64,000 bases of DNA, taken from contig JAKSGN010000036.1 in NCBI GenBank assembly GCA_024180945.1, positions 1,860,001-1,924,000 of the forward strand. Direction: 5' to 3'. Source of the DNA: Macrophomina tecta. Lineage: Eukaryota; Ascomycota; Dothideomycetes; Botryosphaeriales; Botryosphaeriaceae. The notes below the pieces were generated by a model. It was not told the DNA's origin. It did no database searches and saw only the letters and a list, made by a program, of their open reading frames with translations. Of this stretch, positions 46,472-55,887 are shown one piece after another (within the stretch, counting starts at the first letter, position 1; each line of letters starts with the position of its first letter). The position numbers and the translations under genes are program-made.

Positions 46472-49134
46472 ATGGCTCCCGCAACACCTCGCCTGAGGAT
46501 TCTGTCCGGTACGTCTTGACGCGCGACCACCGGCGCCTCGCTCCACCCCAATTTTTCCACCCTCCTGCCGCTGCATCCGTCCGTAGCCTGCGATTCCCGC
46601 TTCGCCCTGCTGCACACTCTTTCCGCGCCCTCCTGCCATCATGCCATGCTAACGCTCTGTTGACAGTCGGCGGCAATGCCGTGTCGGCCTTCCTCTCCTG
46701 GCGCCTCCAGGCCACCAATACCTGCGATGTCACACTAGTATGGAAATCAGGTTTCGAGCATGTAGCACAATACGGTATCTCGATGAAGTACGTGGCAGCT
46801 TTTCTTACATCGTGTGGGTCCGTAAGCAAGCTCACCAATTTTTTTTTTTTTCCCCTACAGGTCGAAACTGTACGGCAATGAACGTTTCAAACCGCGTGCA
46901 GGTATGTCCGCCCAAACGTGTTTCACTCACCGCTCCAGCGAGGATCCTGGTAGCTGACACCAACAACAGTCGTACGCTCACCTGAGGAGGCAGCGAGCCT
47001 TTACAAAGCACCATTTGACTATGTCTTCCTTTGTGTCAAGGCGCTCCCCGATGTTTATGATATTGCCTCCGTGATTGAGTCGGTCGTCTCGCCCCAACAC
47101 ACATGCATTCTGATCAACACAACACACGCCTTGGGCGTGGAGACCTTCCTCGAGCAGCGGTTTCCCACGAACGTTGTCCTTTCGCTTGTGTCGGGTACAG
47201 AGCTCCAGCAGTTGGGAGCTAGCGAGTTCGAGCACACGGGATCCTCGGAGATCTGGGTCGGGCCGGCGAGCGAAAATCCGTCGATACCTTCGTCGATTCA
47301 ATCGGACATGGCGGATGCGCTGGCTATGACTTTGGGCTCCGCTCAGGTCGATTGCAGGGTTTCGCCGAACATTCGGCAGCAGCAGTATGAGCGGATGATT
47401 GGGTAAGGGAACACATACACGAGTCTGGTTGCCGCTGCTAACTCCAGTAGAAACATTGCCTTCCACCCGACGAGTGTGCTTTTTGAAACTGCGAACCATG
47501 CAGAGCTGGTTGAAAAAGTTGGCGTCCGCTCGCTCATCTCAGGGGTCATAGACGAGCTCCTACAAATCGCTACTGCGCATGGTTGTCAATTCGGCTCCGA
47601 CTTCAAAGACAAGACTATCGAAGCGATGACCCGCCCTCAGGAGGCGACCAGTACGATGTATCAGGACTTCGCCGCAAAGCGCCCGATGGAAGTAGAGACG
47701 TATTTAGGTTCCCCGATGAAGCTTGCCCAGGAAGTCAACGTTCCCGTCCCTCGAATCGAGACATTGTACGCCATGCTGCATCACATCAACATCATCAACC
47801 AGCAACGGCCCGCAGCAGCACCTGTTTCTCCGCAACAGAACGGTGGTCACCCGCCGAGGATGTCTTCCGCCCCAATGCCCAGGGGCCCGCCTCCTAATGG
47901 CATGAACGGAAAGCCAATGATGAACGGCCGTCCTGGAAGCAGAGCTCCGTCTATGACTGGTGGTCCTCCGCCGCCGATGATGAGAAGAGGCCCTCCCCCA
48001 CCCAATGGTTTCCCGCCCGGCCGCCCTCCCATGGGCAATGGATACCCACCTCAAGGACCTCCGATGCAACGCCGCGGATCTTTGGAAGGCAACGACCTTG
48101 AGGAGTTCAGCCACCTCATGCTCTACGACGCCGTTCCGGAAGATGGAGACATGCCTGCGGGCGCAATGATGAACGGAGGCCCGTACCCAGCTCCTGATGG
48201 AAATATGTCCAACGGTGATTTGGCATTGAGGGAACGTGAACTTGCTCTGCGCCAGAAGGAGCTTGCGTTGAGGGAACGGGAATACCAGATGCGCGCAGTA
48301 GCCGGGCCCAGGCGACCCATGCCTCCGGCGTCGCACGCCGGTGACTTTGACGAGGAGGATGACGGCGACTATTTCGATCCGATGGCGGCCCGCGCTCCTC
48401 CCATGATCGACCCCGACAATTTCGACATGATGAGCGTGACGTCGCGCCGCACACGCAAGGCTCCGAGTGCGCAGCAGCTGCGCAAGAACCCGGAGATGGG
48501 TGGACCTCCGCCCATGGCAAACGGTCGTGGCGGCCACAGAGGCTTCGGTCGCCCGGGCATGAACAAGCGGACCAGCGCTAGGCTGATGTCGAACGTTCCT
48601 GGCCTGCACGACTCGATCATGAACAACGCTCTCATCGGATACTCGTCGGATCGGTACGGAAACGTCGACCGGGCGAACATGGGACAGCAATCACGCACCA
48701 ATTCGCTGACGGCGGCCCGTCTGGATGAAATGGCAGCTCCTGGCTATGGCGCTTACCCTCAGGGGCGCAGGGCAAGCCAGTCACCTGGTAATCCCCTCAG
48801 CCCAGGCCGTGGACGGCCGTCGCCTCCCGGTGGTTATCCTCCCTACGCTAACGGTCAACCCAATGGCAGGCCTTCCCCGCCAGGCATGAGGCAACCCGTC
48901 CCGCGACACCCACCGGGCCACGGCAACGCGGTGGCCCCACAGCAGGTTGAGCAGCACGTAGGGGTGAGCAACCCTCAGTCCAAGAGAGGTCCTCAAGTTC
49001 GCAGTCTGACTGGAAGTGCGAGTGCTAGCGCGGAGAGTGGTGATAGCGGCGCCAGCGCTCTTGTAGATTCTGAGCCCTCTGCTACCAGCAGCCAGAGCAG
49101 TCTGGGGCCGCGACCTCCGATTGGCGTTCGCTGA
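46472..49134 (+). CDS. Ketopantoate-reductase-like protein with long disordered tail (Mug72-like)
   Basis: Exons 46472-46508, 46667-46787, 46861-46901, 46970-47402 and 47451-49134 give 771 residues; introns are 158, 73, 68 and 48 bp. The N-terminal Rossmann domain (about 1-205) begins LRILSVGGNAVSAFLSWRL, the NAD(P)-binding loop of the PanE/ApbA fold, and includes DYVFLCVKALP and TCILINTTHALG. A helical dimerisation-type domain follows (about 211-325). From about 330 the chain is Pro/Met/Gly/Asn-rich and disordered, with a short charged coil of repeated L-A-L-R-x-[KR]-E units (about 467-495) and a Ser-rich C-terminus. Where PanE has its catalytic Lys before the N-x-x-x-N-P element, this protein reads YERMIGNIAFHP, with Arg in that place, so reductase activity is doubtful. 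Fission yeast Mug72 is the named relative I recall. Function unknown; scaffold or signalling use of the fold is inference. Confidence 0.85.
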
Positions 49135-50895
49135 GAGGCTTGCTTGAGGGTTCTTGTTCGCTTCGATTTCAACGATTTGCGGCATTCGACTTGGAGTATG
49201 TTGGCGCAATTCTGCTTGAAGGACGTCCCGGGTTATCTGCCTCCGCATAACACACCACAAGGGCAACACAAACACGAGCAACACCGCCCCCCCAATCCCA
49301 CAACACTGCTTCTTTAATTGGCAGTCAGCCAAGGTCCGGCTTCTCGCAAGCGTCACGCACGCGGCCCATGATCGAAAAAGTCTTCAAATCTCTTTAGTGC
49401 AACCATCGTTCTTTTTTGTCCATAACCTCGGGCGTGGTGACCCGTTGGCGGTTTTTCCTTTACTCTCTAATGACCTGGATAGAAGGACGGAGCTGGATCA
49501 GGGCAACACATTCTGCACACGCACACCAACTGACATTCTCTCTACGAAACATCGCGTTTTCCTTGCTCTCCAATTCTCCTTCTTCACAGCACGTACATAC
49601 ACCGGCGTCAGTGCCGCCGCCTGTTGAAAAGTGGAACACCTGGTGAAGCGCGCCCTCTAATTTCTTGTTTTCCTTTTTCTACTTTTTGCATGGGGCGCGA
49701 GGGTTCCGGGCTTGGGTTCATTCTACTGCTGCTATTCCTTTTGTGTTTTTTTTTTTTTTTTTTCTCCCTGTTCTGCTTCTGATACAATTGACATGTTAGT
49801 GCCGGCGCGGGACGCGCGCGTCGGCAGCGGATTCTGATTTTATGCACCAGCATTTATCCCGTGAGTGTTGGGCGGGGAGTACTGTACTACTACATTCCGT
49901 GCTGGGCGGACGAGAGAGAGCTGGGGAGTGTGTTGGTGGAGAGGTGGGGGTCCGCACAACTGGGTGGAGTGAAGGGTGGGGCAATGGAAGCGTAGCAAAG
50001 CATACATATGACGGCGAAGAAGCAACTTTTGGGCCAGATAACAGCTGATGCCGTGACATATGCCCGGGCCGGAGCCGACGAGTGCGACGGTATCGTGCGA
50101 CGAGGCGCGCCGCAGGCGGCCAAGCGCCGGGCTAGGTAGCGGTGGCCTCTGGAGCGCGAGTCAGCTTGGGGCGGGTCAGGCCGCTCGAGGCCGCGGCTGC
50201 GGCGGCGGGAGCCGCGTTGAAGCGGCGATGATGGGCGATGAGGCTCTGTTTTGTTTTGCAGAGCGCAGGGCAGGGCGGGGGCGGTCGAGAGCCGTGCAGC
50301 AGGAGTCCACCTGGTTCCTGCGCCGTGGGACGGGCCTCGGGCTCACCACCACACGCCTGATGCCTGCGCCTGCAGCGTGTTGCAGCCATCGACAGCCCCG
50401 TGGGAGCAAATCGCGCATCCTCCGCCTCCTCCGCCTTCAGCCAGTCCAGCGCACGCGGGCGGGCTGCCCTCTTACGTAGTGCCCCGCCGCCCAAGGCCAC
50501 GCTGCCCCGCTCACTGCGAAGTAGGCCCGCGTCCAACAATTTCATCAGCCCTGACGTCCCACGCCCCAGGCAGACTGCGGTCTGCTAAATCACCGCAGCG
50601 GTCCTCCGACCCGGTCCCTCCGCCGTCATCGCGCTTCAGCACCTTCATCCAGCCCCAGCTCCGTGGCCGACTCCTACCCGTAGCCTTCCTTCTGTTCGTT
50701 CTGCTCGCCCAGTTCGTGATACCGCGCCTCTTTCTCGCGACCGTCTCCCCACCTGCCCGCCCTCGTGACCCTCCGCCCTCTTCTCCAGTCTCTTCCGCCT
50801 CCGAGTCTCTCCTCCATAAAGCCCCGGACACCTGCCAGGCGCCTCCTCCGCCACTTTTCCACCAGCACACCTTCTATACCCCCGTTCAGCCCAGC
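49135..50895. promoter_or_regulatory. Upstream region and leader of the glucokinase gene
   Basis: About 1.8 kb between two plus-strand genes. T18 run at 49746-49763; then GC-rich DNA (50060-50600) and a C/T-rich leader (50600-50890). The frame of the glucokinase start is open upstream to 50251 but contains no ATG before 50896, so translation should begin there. Confidence 0.5.
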
Positions 50896-52532
50896 ATGGC
50901 ATTGGCAGAAGAAGCAAGGCGCGTGGCCGCCGAATTCGATCTCTCTCCCGACCATGTGCGCCGCGCTACCAAGGAGTTCATCAGGCAGATGGGTGAGTTC
51001 CTCTCGCGCGCTCTCTCTCCCCCCTGCGAACGTCGCGCGCCGCTGACTCCTGTGTGCAGACGAGGGTCTCCAGAAGGATGGCACCGACATGAGCCAGATC
51101 CCCACCTACGTCACCGGAGTCCCCAATGGCACCGAGAAGGTGAGCGCCAATGGACTCGCGATCGATTGCACTGCGACTGACAGCAGCACAGGGCCTGTAC
51201 ATGGCCGTCGACCTCGGCGGCACCAACTTCCGCGTCTGCTCGATCCAGCTGCACGGCAACAGCACCTTCACCCTCACACAGTCCAAAGTCGCCATTCCGC
51301 GTGAGCTGATGGTTGCAAAGACCGCCAAAGAGCTCTTCTCGTTTCTGGCCAAGCAGATCGAGCTCTTCCTGAAGGCTCATCACAGTGAGCATTACCACGG
51401 TTCGATTCGCAGGCGCAAGACCGTCTCACTGGCCGAAGGCTACCGTGACGAGGAGATCTTCAACCTAGGATTCACCTTCTCGTTCCCCGTCCACCAGATC
51501 GGCATCAACAAGGGCATCCTCATGCGCTGGACAAAGGGTTTCGACATTGCTGACGCAGTTGGCAAGGATGTGTGCGCGCTGCTCCAGGCTGAGATAGATG
51601 AGCTTCACCTCCCTGTTCGCGTCGCGGCACTGGTCAATGACACCGTAGGCACGCTGATGGCCCGCTCGTACACTTCGCCCGGCAAGACCGGCACTCTCCT
51701 CGGTGCCATCTTTGGCACAGGCACCAACGGCGCATACGTCGAGAAGCTGGACAAGGTTAAGAAGCTGAAGGAGAACAACGAGGCTGTCTACGACACGTCG
51801 ACGGGCGAGATGATCGTCAACACCGAATGGGGCTCGTTCGATAACAGCATGAACGTGCTGCCAAACACGCCGTACGACCAGGAGCTGGACAAGAACACGC
51901 CCAATCCGGGCATTCAGATGTTCGAGAAGCGCGTATCGGGCATGTTTCTGGGCGAGATCCTGCGCCTGGCGCTGGTCAGCCTGACCAAGAAGCACGACGT
52001 GCCGCTGTTCGCCGACGAGAACTCGTCGAGCAACGACGTGCACAGCACCACCAACATCTCGCCCGAGAGTGGCCTGTTCAAGCAGTGGGGCATTGACACC
52101 AGCTTCCTCAGCATCACCGAGGGCGACTCGTCGCCCGGCCTGCGCATCACCCGTCAGACCCTCGACAAGGACTACGGCATCAGCGCCGCCTCGGCGGAGG
52201 ATGCCGAGGCCGTCAAGATCATTGCCAGCGCCATTGGCAAACGTGCTGCCCGGCTGTCGGCTGTCGCTATCGCTGCCATCGTCATCAAGACCGGTCGCCT
52301 CAGTGACGAGGTCGTCGATATCGGTGTTGATGGCTCGCTCGTTGAGTTCTACCCCGGCTTCGAGGACTACATCCGCGAAGCTCTGCGCGAGATTCCCGAG
52401 ATTGGCGAGATGGGCGAGAAGAAGATCCGCATTGGCATCGCCAAGGATGGTAGTGGTGTTGGTGCGGCGTTGATCGCATTGGTGGCAGGGAAGGTGGATA
52501 AGCCGGATATTATTGATGAGGAGGAGGATTAA
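50896..52532 (+). CDS. Glucokinase (hexokinase family)
   Basis: Cytosolic ATP:glucose 6-phosphotransferase, first step of glycolysis. Exons 50896-50992, 51060-51139 and 51192-52532 encode 505 residues. Motifs: phosphate-1 loop DLGGTNFRVC; sugar-binding block LGFTFSFPVHQIGINKGILM with RWTKGFD; catalytic Asp in ALVNDTVGTLM; IFGTGTNGAY; NTEWGSFDN with the sugar-contacting Glu/Asn; and FEKRVSGMFLGEILRL; the C-terminal ATP loop is GVDGSLVEFYP with DGSGVGAAL. LGFTFSFPVHQIGIN and TKGFD-I-x-D-A-x-G-K-D favour fungal glucokinase (GlkA/Glk1) over hexokinase II; I leave the symbol open. Introns are 67 and 52 bp, both near the 5' end. All catalytic positions look intact. Confidence 0.96.
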
Positions 52533-53667
52533 GCGGCGGTTGCAGAGGAACGAGGAAAGATTTAAAAAAGCAGTCATCATTGCATGTCCTTTTAATCAAG
52601 CTGATGTGTTTATCAGATCAGCTTCTTGGTAAGAGAGGGGGTTTATGAGCAGACTTGTCTGTTATAGTCATTGGATGGCGGCGCTGTGTGTTCTCTGCAA
52701 AAGAGGTAGAAGTTGGGATAGGTGAGGATATGTTCTGAAGAGTCAAAGCAGAGGAGACGGTTCGCAAGGACGTTTTATTTTATCCCCCGCTTCATGTTCT
52801 TTTTTGCACATGCCAATTGACTTTTATTGCCCGATTCCAAATGCTCCTTCTGTTCGTCAGAAGTTGTAGCTACGGAATTAGCTGTTTAGTTCGGTTTTTC
52901 ATTTTCCTTCTCTTTTCTGCTGTGCCCTCTCACCCAATCTGATTCTTTGTTTCTTCTTCCTCACGCATCTACCGCATACTTTTTTTTTTTTGCTTTGTTA
53001 GTGCCTTGACAGGTAGATTATATATTCACGAATATGCAGCTTTATGACCTGGACGTCTTGCCTTCACCGGTTGCGTGCTATGCGTGGGCTTTGTGTTGTA
53101 GTGAAGGAGCTTAATCGGGCCAATTCGTTTTACTCATTTAAGAAAGAACACACCAATGAGCGCTCGAGTTCTCTTACTTGCACCCGTACCACAGCCATCC
53201 TTCTTCGTCGTAGATGTCTGTGATTGTTTGCCTGTCGCGACAAGTGCCCACTTTGGTGGTGGAGTCTGCCTGTCATCTCGACAGAGACTTCTCCGATCAG
53301 TTCGGTCTCTGTCACCATCCCTTGCGCCTGCTCCTTGATCGAGCCTTCAGTCGCCAACAGGCTGGTTTCAACTTCATCACAATCTTTTCATTGCGATGGT
53401 CTATAGCTGTTGGTTCTAAGGCTCTGGCCGTAGGGTGTCCCAATCCGCGCGGGCCCAGTAGAGTCATGGCTTCTTTGGTGAACCGGTGCCAGTCGCACAA
53501 AAGCAGACATTGTCGTAATTTGATGCGCGCAGAATGTGATGTATGCACATCGCTGATCCGGCGAGAATGTTCTCAACTTCCTACCCATGTCGTTGTTTCT
53601 CACACTCACACACACACACACACACACTCTCTCTCTCTTTCGTTCCTTTTTTTTTTTCCCCTCCCTT
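52533..53667. other. Convergent spacer glucokinase / GNAT
   Basis: About 1.1 kb between two 3' ends, T-rich (runs near 52981-52991), with a (CA)n(CT)n microsatellite at 53606-53637. No gene recognised. Confidence 0.5.
53606..53637. repeat. (CA)n(CT)n microsatellite
   Basis: About 11 CA units followed by CT units, just downstream of the GNAT stop on the minus strand; the same CA-to-CT/TC layout as the longer repeat at 26756. Confidence 0.9.
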
Positions 53668-54813
53668 TCACCCTCTCCCTCCATCAACTCCTTCCATCTC
53701 CACGCCTGCACCTCCACTTCCCTCCTTCCCACCCTCTTCTTCTCCCTCAACCTCCTCCATCCCCTCCACTCCACCTTCGTCCCCTTCGTCTCCCCCCACT
53801 CTCTCATCCTCTGCACTCCCCCCTCCGCTTCCTCCCACCAACAACAAATCCCCCACCCCGACCCTCCTCCACACCACCCACGCTCCGCTCGGCTTCAGCC
53901 GCCGATAGTACCCCTCCACGCGCCGCACCACCGTGAACCCGCGCCGCCGGTACCACTCCAGGCCGGATTCGTTCGCCACCCACACGTGCGCGTACACGGC
54001 GCCCGCGCCGTGCCGCTCGACGGCGGCGCGCGTCACGGCCGCCAGCAGGTGCGAGGCGACGCCGTGGCGGCGGTAGGGGGAGAGGGTCGAGAGGGTCGCG
54101 ATGTAGAGGTGCGGGGCTTGAGGGTTGGTGGTGGTGGTGGGTGTGGGGGAAGGGAGGTCGGGCGTGTAGGTTGCGGAGTGGAGGCGGCAGCGGATGCCGG
54201 CGATGAGGATGCCGGGAGGGGCTTGCGGTTTGGTGGATTTGGCGGGGGAGGGGGAGGGGGAGCTGCTGGCGGGGTGGGTGTTATTGTTGCGCCAGAAGGC
54301 GGCGAGAGTGATGGAGGCGGTGACGGGGTCGGTGAGGATCTCGTCGTAGAATTTGGTGGGGTAGGGGATCTCGAGGAGGAGGGTGTTGAGGCGGCGGAAG
54401 GAAGGGAGGGTGGTGGCGGTGATGGGGGCGAGGACTATGTTGGGATGGAGTTGCGGGAGGTTGCTGATGGTGGCTGTGGCCGTGGTGGTTGTGGTGGTGG
54501 TGGTGGTGGTGGTGGTGGGGGGCGTCAGGGCGGATGTTGCTTTTTGTGGTCGTACGATGGTGGAGCTGGCGGGTGTGCCATTGCCGTTGGTGTTGCTGGT
54601 CGCTGAAGACAGTGCTGGAGACGCAGACAGAAGGGTGGGCGGAGGAGGAGGAGTGTTTGAAGTAGGGTTCGCCGCTGCGGGGTCGTTTCCGGCGTCGTCG
54701 CTATTGGGCTTGTTTGCTTGCTGCGGCTTCAGTGGTACGGGGTCGAGGTTGGCGTCGGGCTGGGTGACAGCTCGGGGCTTGGTGAGCCATTTTGTGATGG
54801 AGCTTTGCAGCAT
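53668..54813 (-). CDS. GNAT-family N-acetyltransferase, Naa50-like, with N-terminal PIP-like motif
   Basis: Intronless, 381 residues. The first residues MLQSSITKWLTKPR resemble a PCNA-interacting box (Q3, I6, W9, L10). Residues about 20-118 are disordered and include 12 consecutive Thr (100-111). The catalytic fold starts near NIVLAPITATTLPSFRRLN (125-143), with IPYPTKFYDEIL typical of the Naa50/San branch; a Ser/Pro insert interrupts it (about 178-200). The acetyl-CoA loop is YRRHGVAS (247-254), followed by AHVWVANESGLEWYRRRGF and EGYYRRLKPSGAWV, again Naa50-like. The C-terminal 65 residues are Gly/Glu/Val-rich and acidic. Naa50 acetylates nascent N-termini and has a cohesion link in animals; Eco1, another cohesion acetyltransferase, carries a real PIP box, but this catalytic domain is not Eco1-type. 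Substrate not known. Confidence 0.85.
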   Translation of the reverse strand: MLQSSITKWLTKPRAVTQPDANLDPVPLKPQQANKPNSDDAGNDPAAANPTSNTPPPPPTLLSASPALSSATSNTNGNGTPASSTIVRPQKATSALTPPTTTTTTTTTTTTATATISNLPQLHPNIVLAPITATTLPSFRRLNTLLLEIPYPTKFYDEILTDPVTASITLAAFWRNNNTHPASSSPSPSPAKSTKPQAPPGILIAGIRCRLHSATYTPDLPSPTPTTTTNPQAPHLYIATLSTLSPYRRHGVASHLLAAVTRAAVERHGAGAVYAHVWVANESGLEWYRRRGFTVVRRVEGYYRRLKPSGAWVVWRRVGVGDLLLVGGSGGGSAEDERVGGDEGDEGGVEGMEEVEGEEEGGKEGSGGAGVEMEGVDGGRG

Positions 54814-55059
54814 GACGCTGCGCGGACAGAAGTTCCACCAGAATATATAACGCGCGCTCGGATTGGGGGGAGAAGAGGGAGGCAGGGAGGAAGACGCGCC
54901 TCAGAAGAGAGCTCTGGCGCGCAGCACGTGACGGGATTTGGTGTCGGAGTCGGAGGCTTGTGCTGAAGGACGACCGACGACGTCAACCTGCTACTGCGTC
55001 GCCCGTCGCCCGCAAATTCCGCCTCTACCGATTCCTCCCATCCACCACCACTCTTCACA
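54814..55059. promoter_or_regulatory. Compact bidirectional promoter GNAT / MIC19
   Basis: Only 246 bp separate the two divergent start codons, so regulatory DNA and both leaders must overlap or abut. A CACGTG (E-box/Cbf1-type) hexamer occurs at 54924-54929 and TATATAA at 54843-54849 lies close to the GNAT start. Function of either site is inference. Confidence 0.6.
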
Positions 55060-55887
55060 ATGGGCGCGGGCAACTCCAAACCCGACGGCACGGCCCAGCA
55101 TGTCTTCAACCCGTACGCCTGCCCTTCCCGCTCAATGGCACCCGTCGCGACGGCCCGAGCGAAAAAGATTGAGCGGAGCTGAGCTAACGAGGGCCATGCC
55201 TACAGCGACGCGCCCGTCCGCTTCTCGTCGGAGCTGATCGACTCGCTCCAGAACAGCCCTCAGGTTCGTCTCCCCGCCCTGCCTCACGCCGTCAATTGTC
55301 CCCGCTGCGCGTAGCGAGAGCTCTCAATTGCACCGGCTCCCCCATCCGCCCACGCATCCATTCATCCGCGATTGAACCTGCAACGACGGCCGAGGCTAAC
55401 CCGCCATCAACCCCCCGAGCAGTCCGACACCACTCGCTCCAAGGCCCTCGAGCTGCAGGTGCAGATGCGCGTCGAGCGCGAGCTCTCGCAGCTGCACGCC
55501 AAGGAGCAGCAGCGCCTGCGCGAGCTGCAAGATGCCATTGCCTCGGCCGCCGACGACGCGACCAACTCCTCTTCATCCAACGAGCCCTCCCTTGCCGAGA
55601 AGCTGGCCGACAGCCTCAGCTCCGCCGACGCCCTGGCCGAGAAGCAGCGCCGCCGCGACATGAGCCGCGGCCTCGTCGAGAAGGAGATCGAGGCGCTGCG
55701 CAGGAAGCTCGAGGAGCGCAAGCGCTTGGAGCAGCCGGACAAGGGCGTCGAGGAGGCGAAGCTGAAGGTTGTCGAGTGCCTGCGGCTGAATGATCGGAGG
55801 CCGTTGGACTGCTGGAGGGAGGTCGAGGTGTTTAAGAAGGAGGTCGGGAGGCTGGAGAAGGAGTTTGTGGAGAGGACGGTGCGGTAA
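55060..55887 (+). CDS. MIC19: MICOS subunit Mic19 (Aim13, DUF1690)
   Basis: Mitochondrial inner-membrane organising (cristae junction) component facing the intermembrane space. Exons 55060-55112, 55206-55263 and 55423-55887 give 191 residues; introns are 93 and 159 bp (branch GGCTAAC in the second). The N-terminus MGAGNSKPD is a strong N-myristoylation signal, as in CHCHD3/Mic19. Then FNPDAPVRFSSELIDSLQ, a conserved block; a long coiled coil of Glu/Arg/Leu/Ala; and the C-terminal half-CHCH element C-L-R-L-N-D-R-R-P-L-D-C-W, whose two cysteines can form the family's disulfide. Size, order and both ends match fungal Mic19. Confidence 0.93.

Noticed and set aside
47704..48690. 328-codon minus-strand open frame
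   Set aside because: Antisense to the KPR-like gene; His/Arg-rich shadow without any domain.
50251..50895. Possible N-terminal extension of glucokinase
   Set aside because: The frame is open but has no ATG before 50896 and codes for a Pro/Arg-rich leader unlike any glucokinase; normal family N-terminus begins at 50896.
51465..52580. 371-codon minus-strand open frame
   Set aside because: Exactly antisense to glucokinase exon 3; composition (Leu/Val/Asp/Arg-rich) is a mirror of GC-biased third positions in the real gene.
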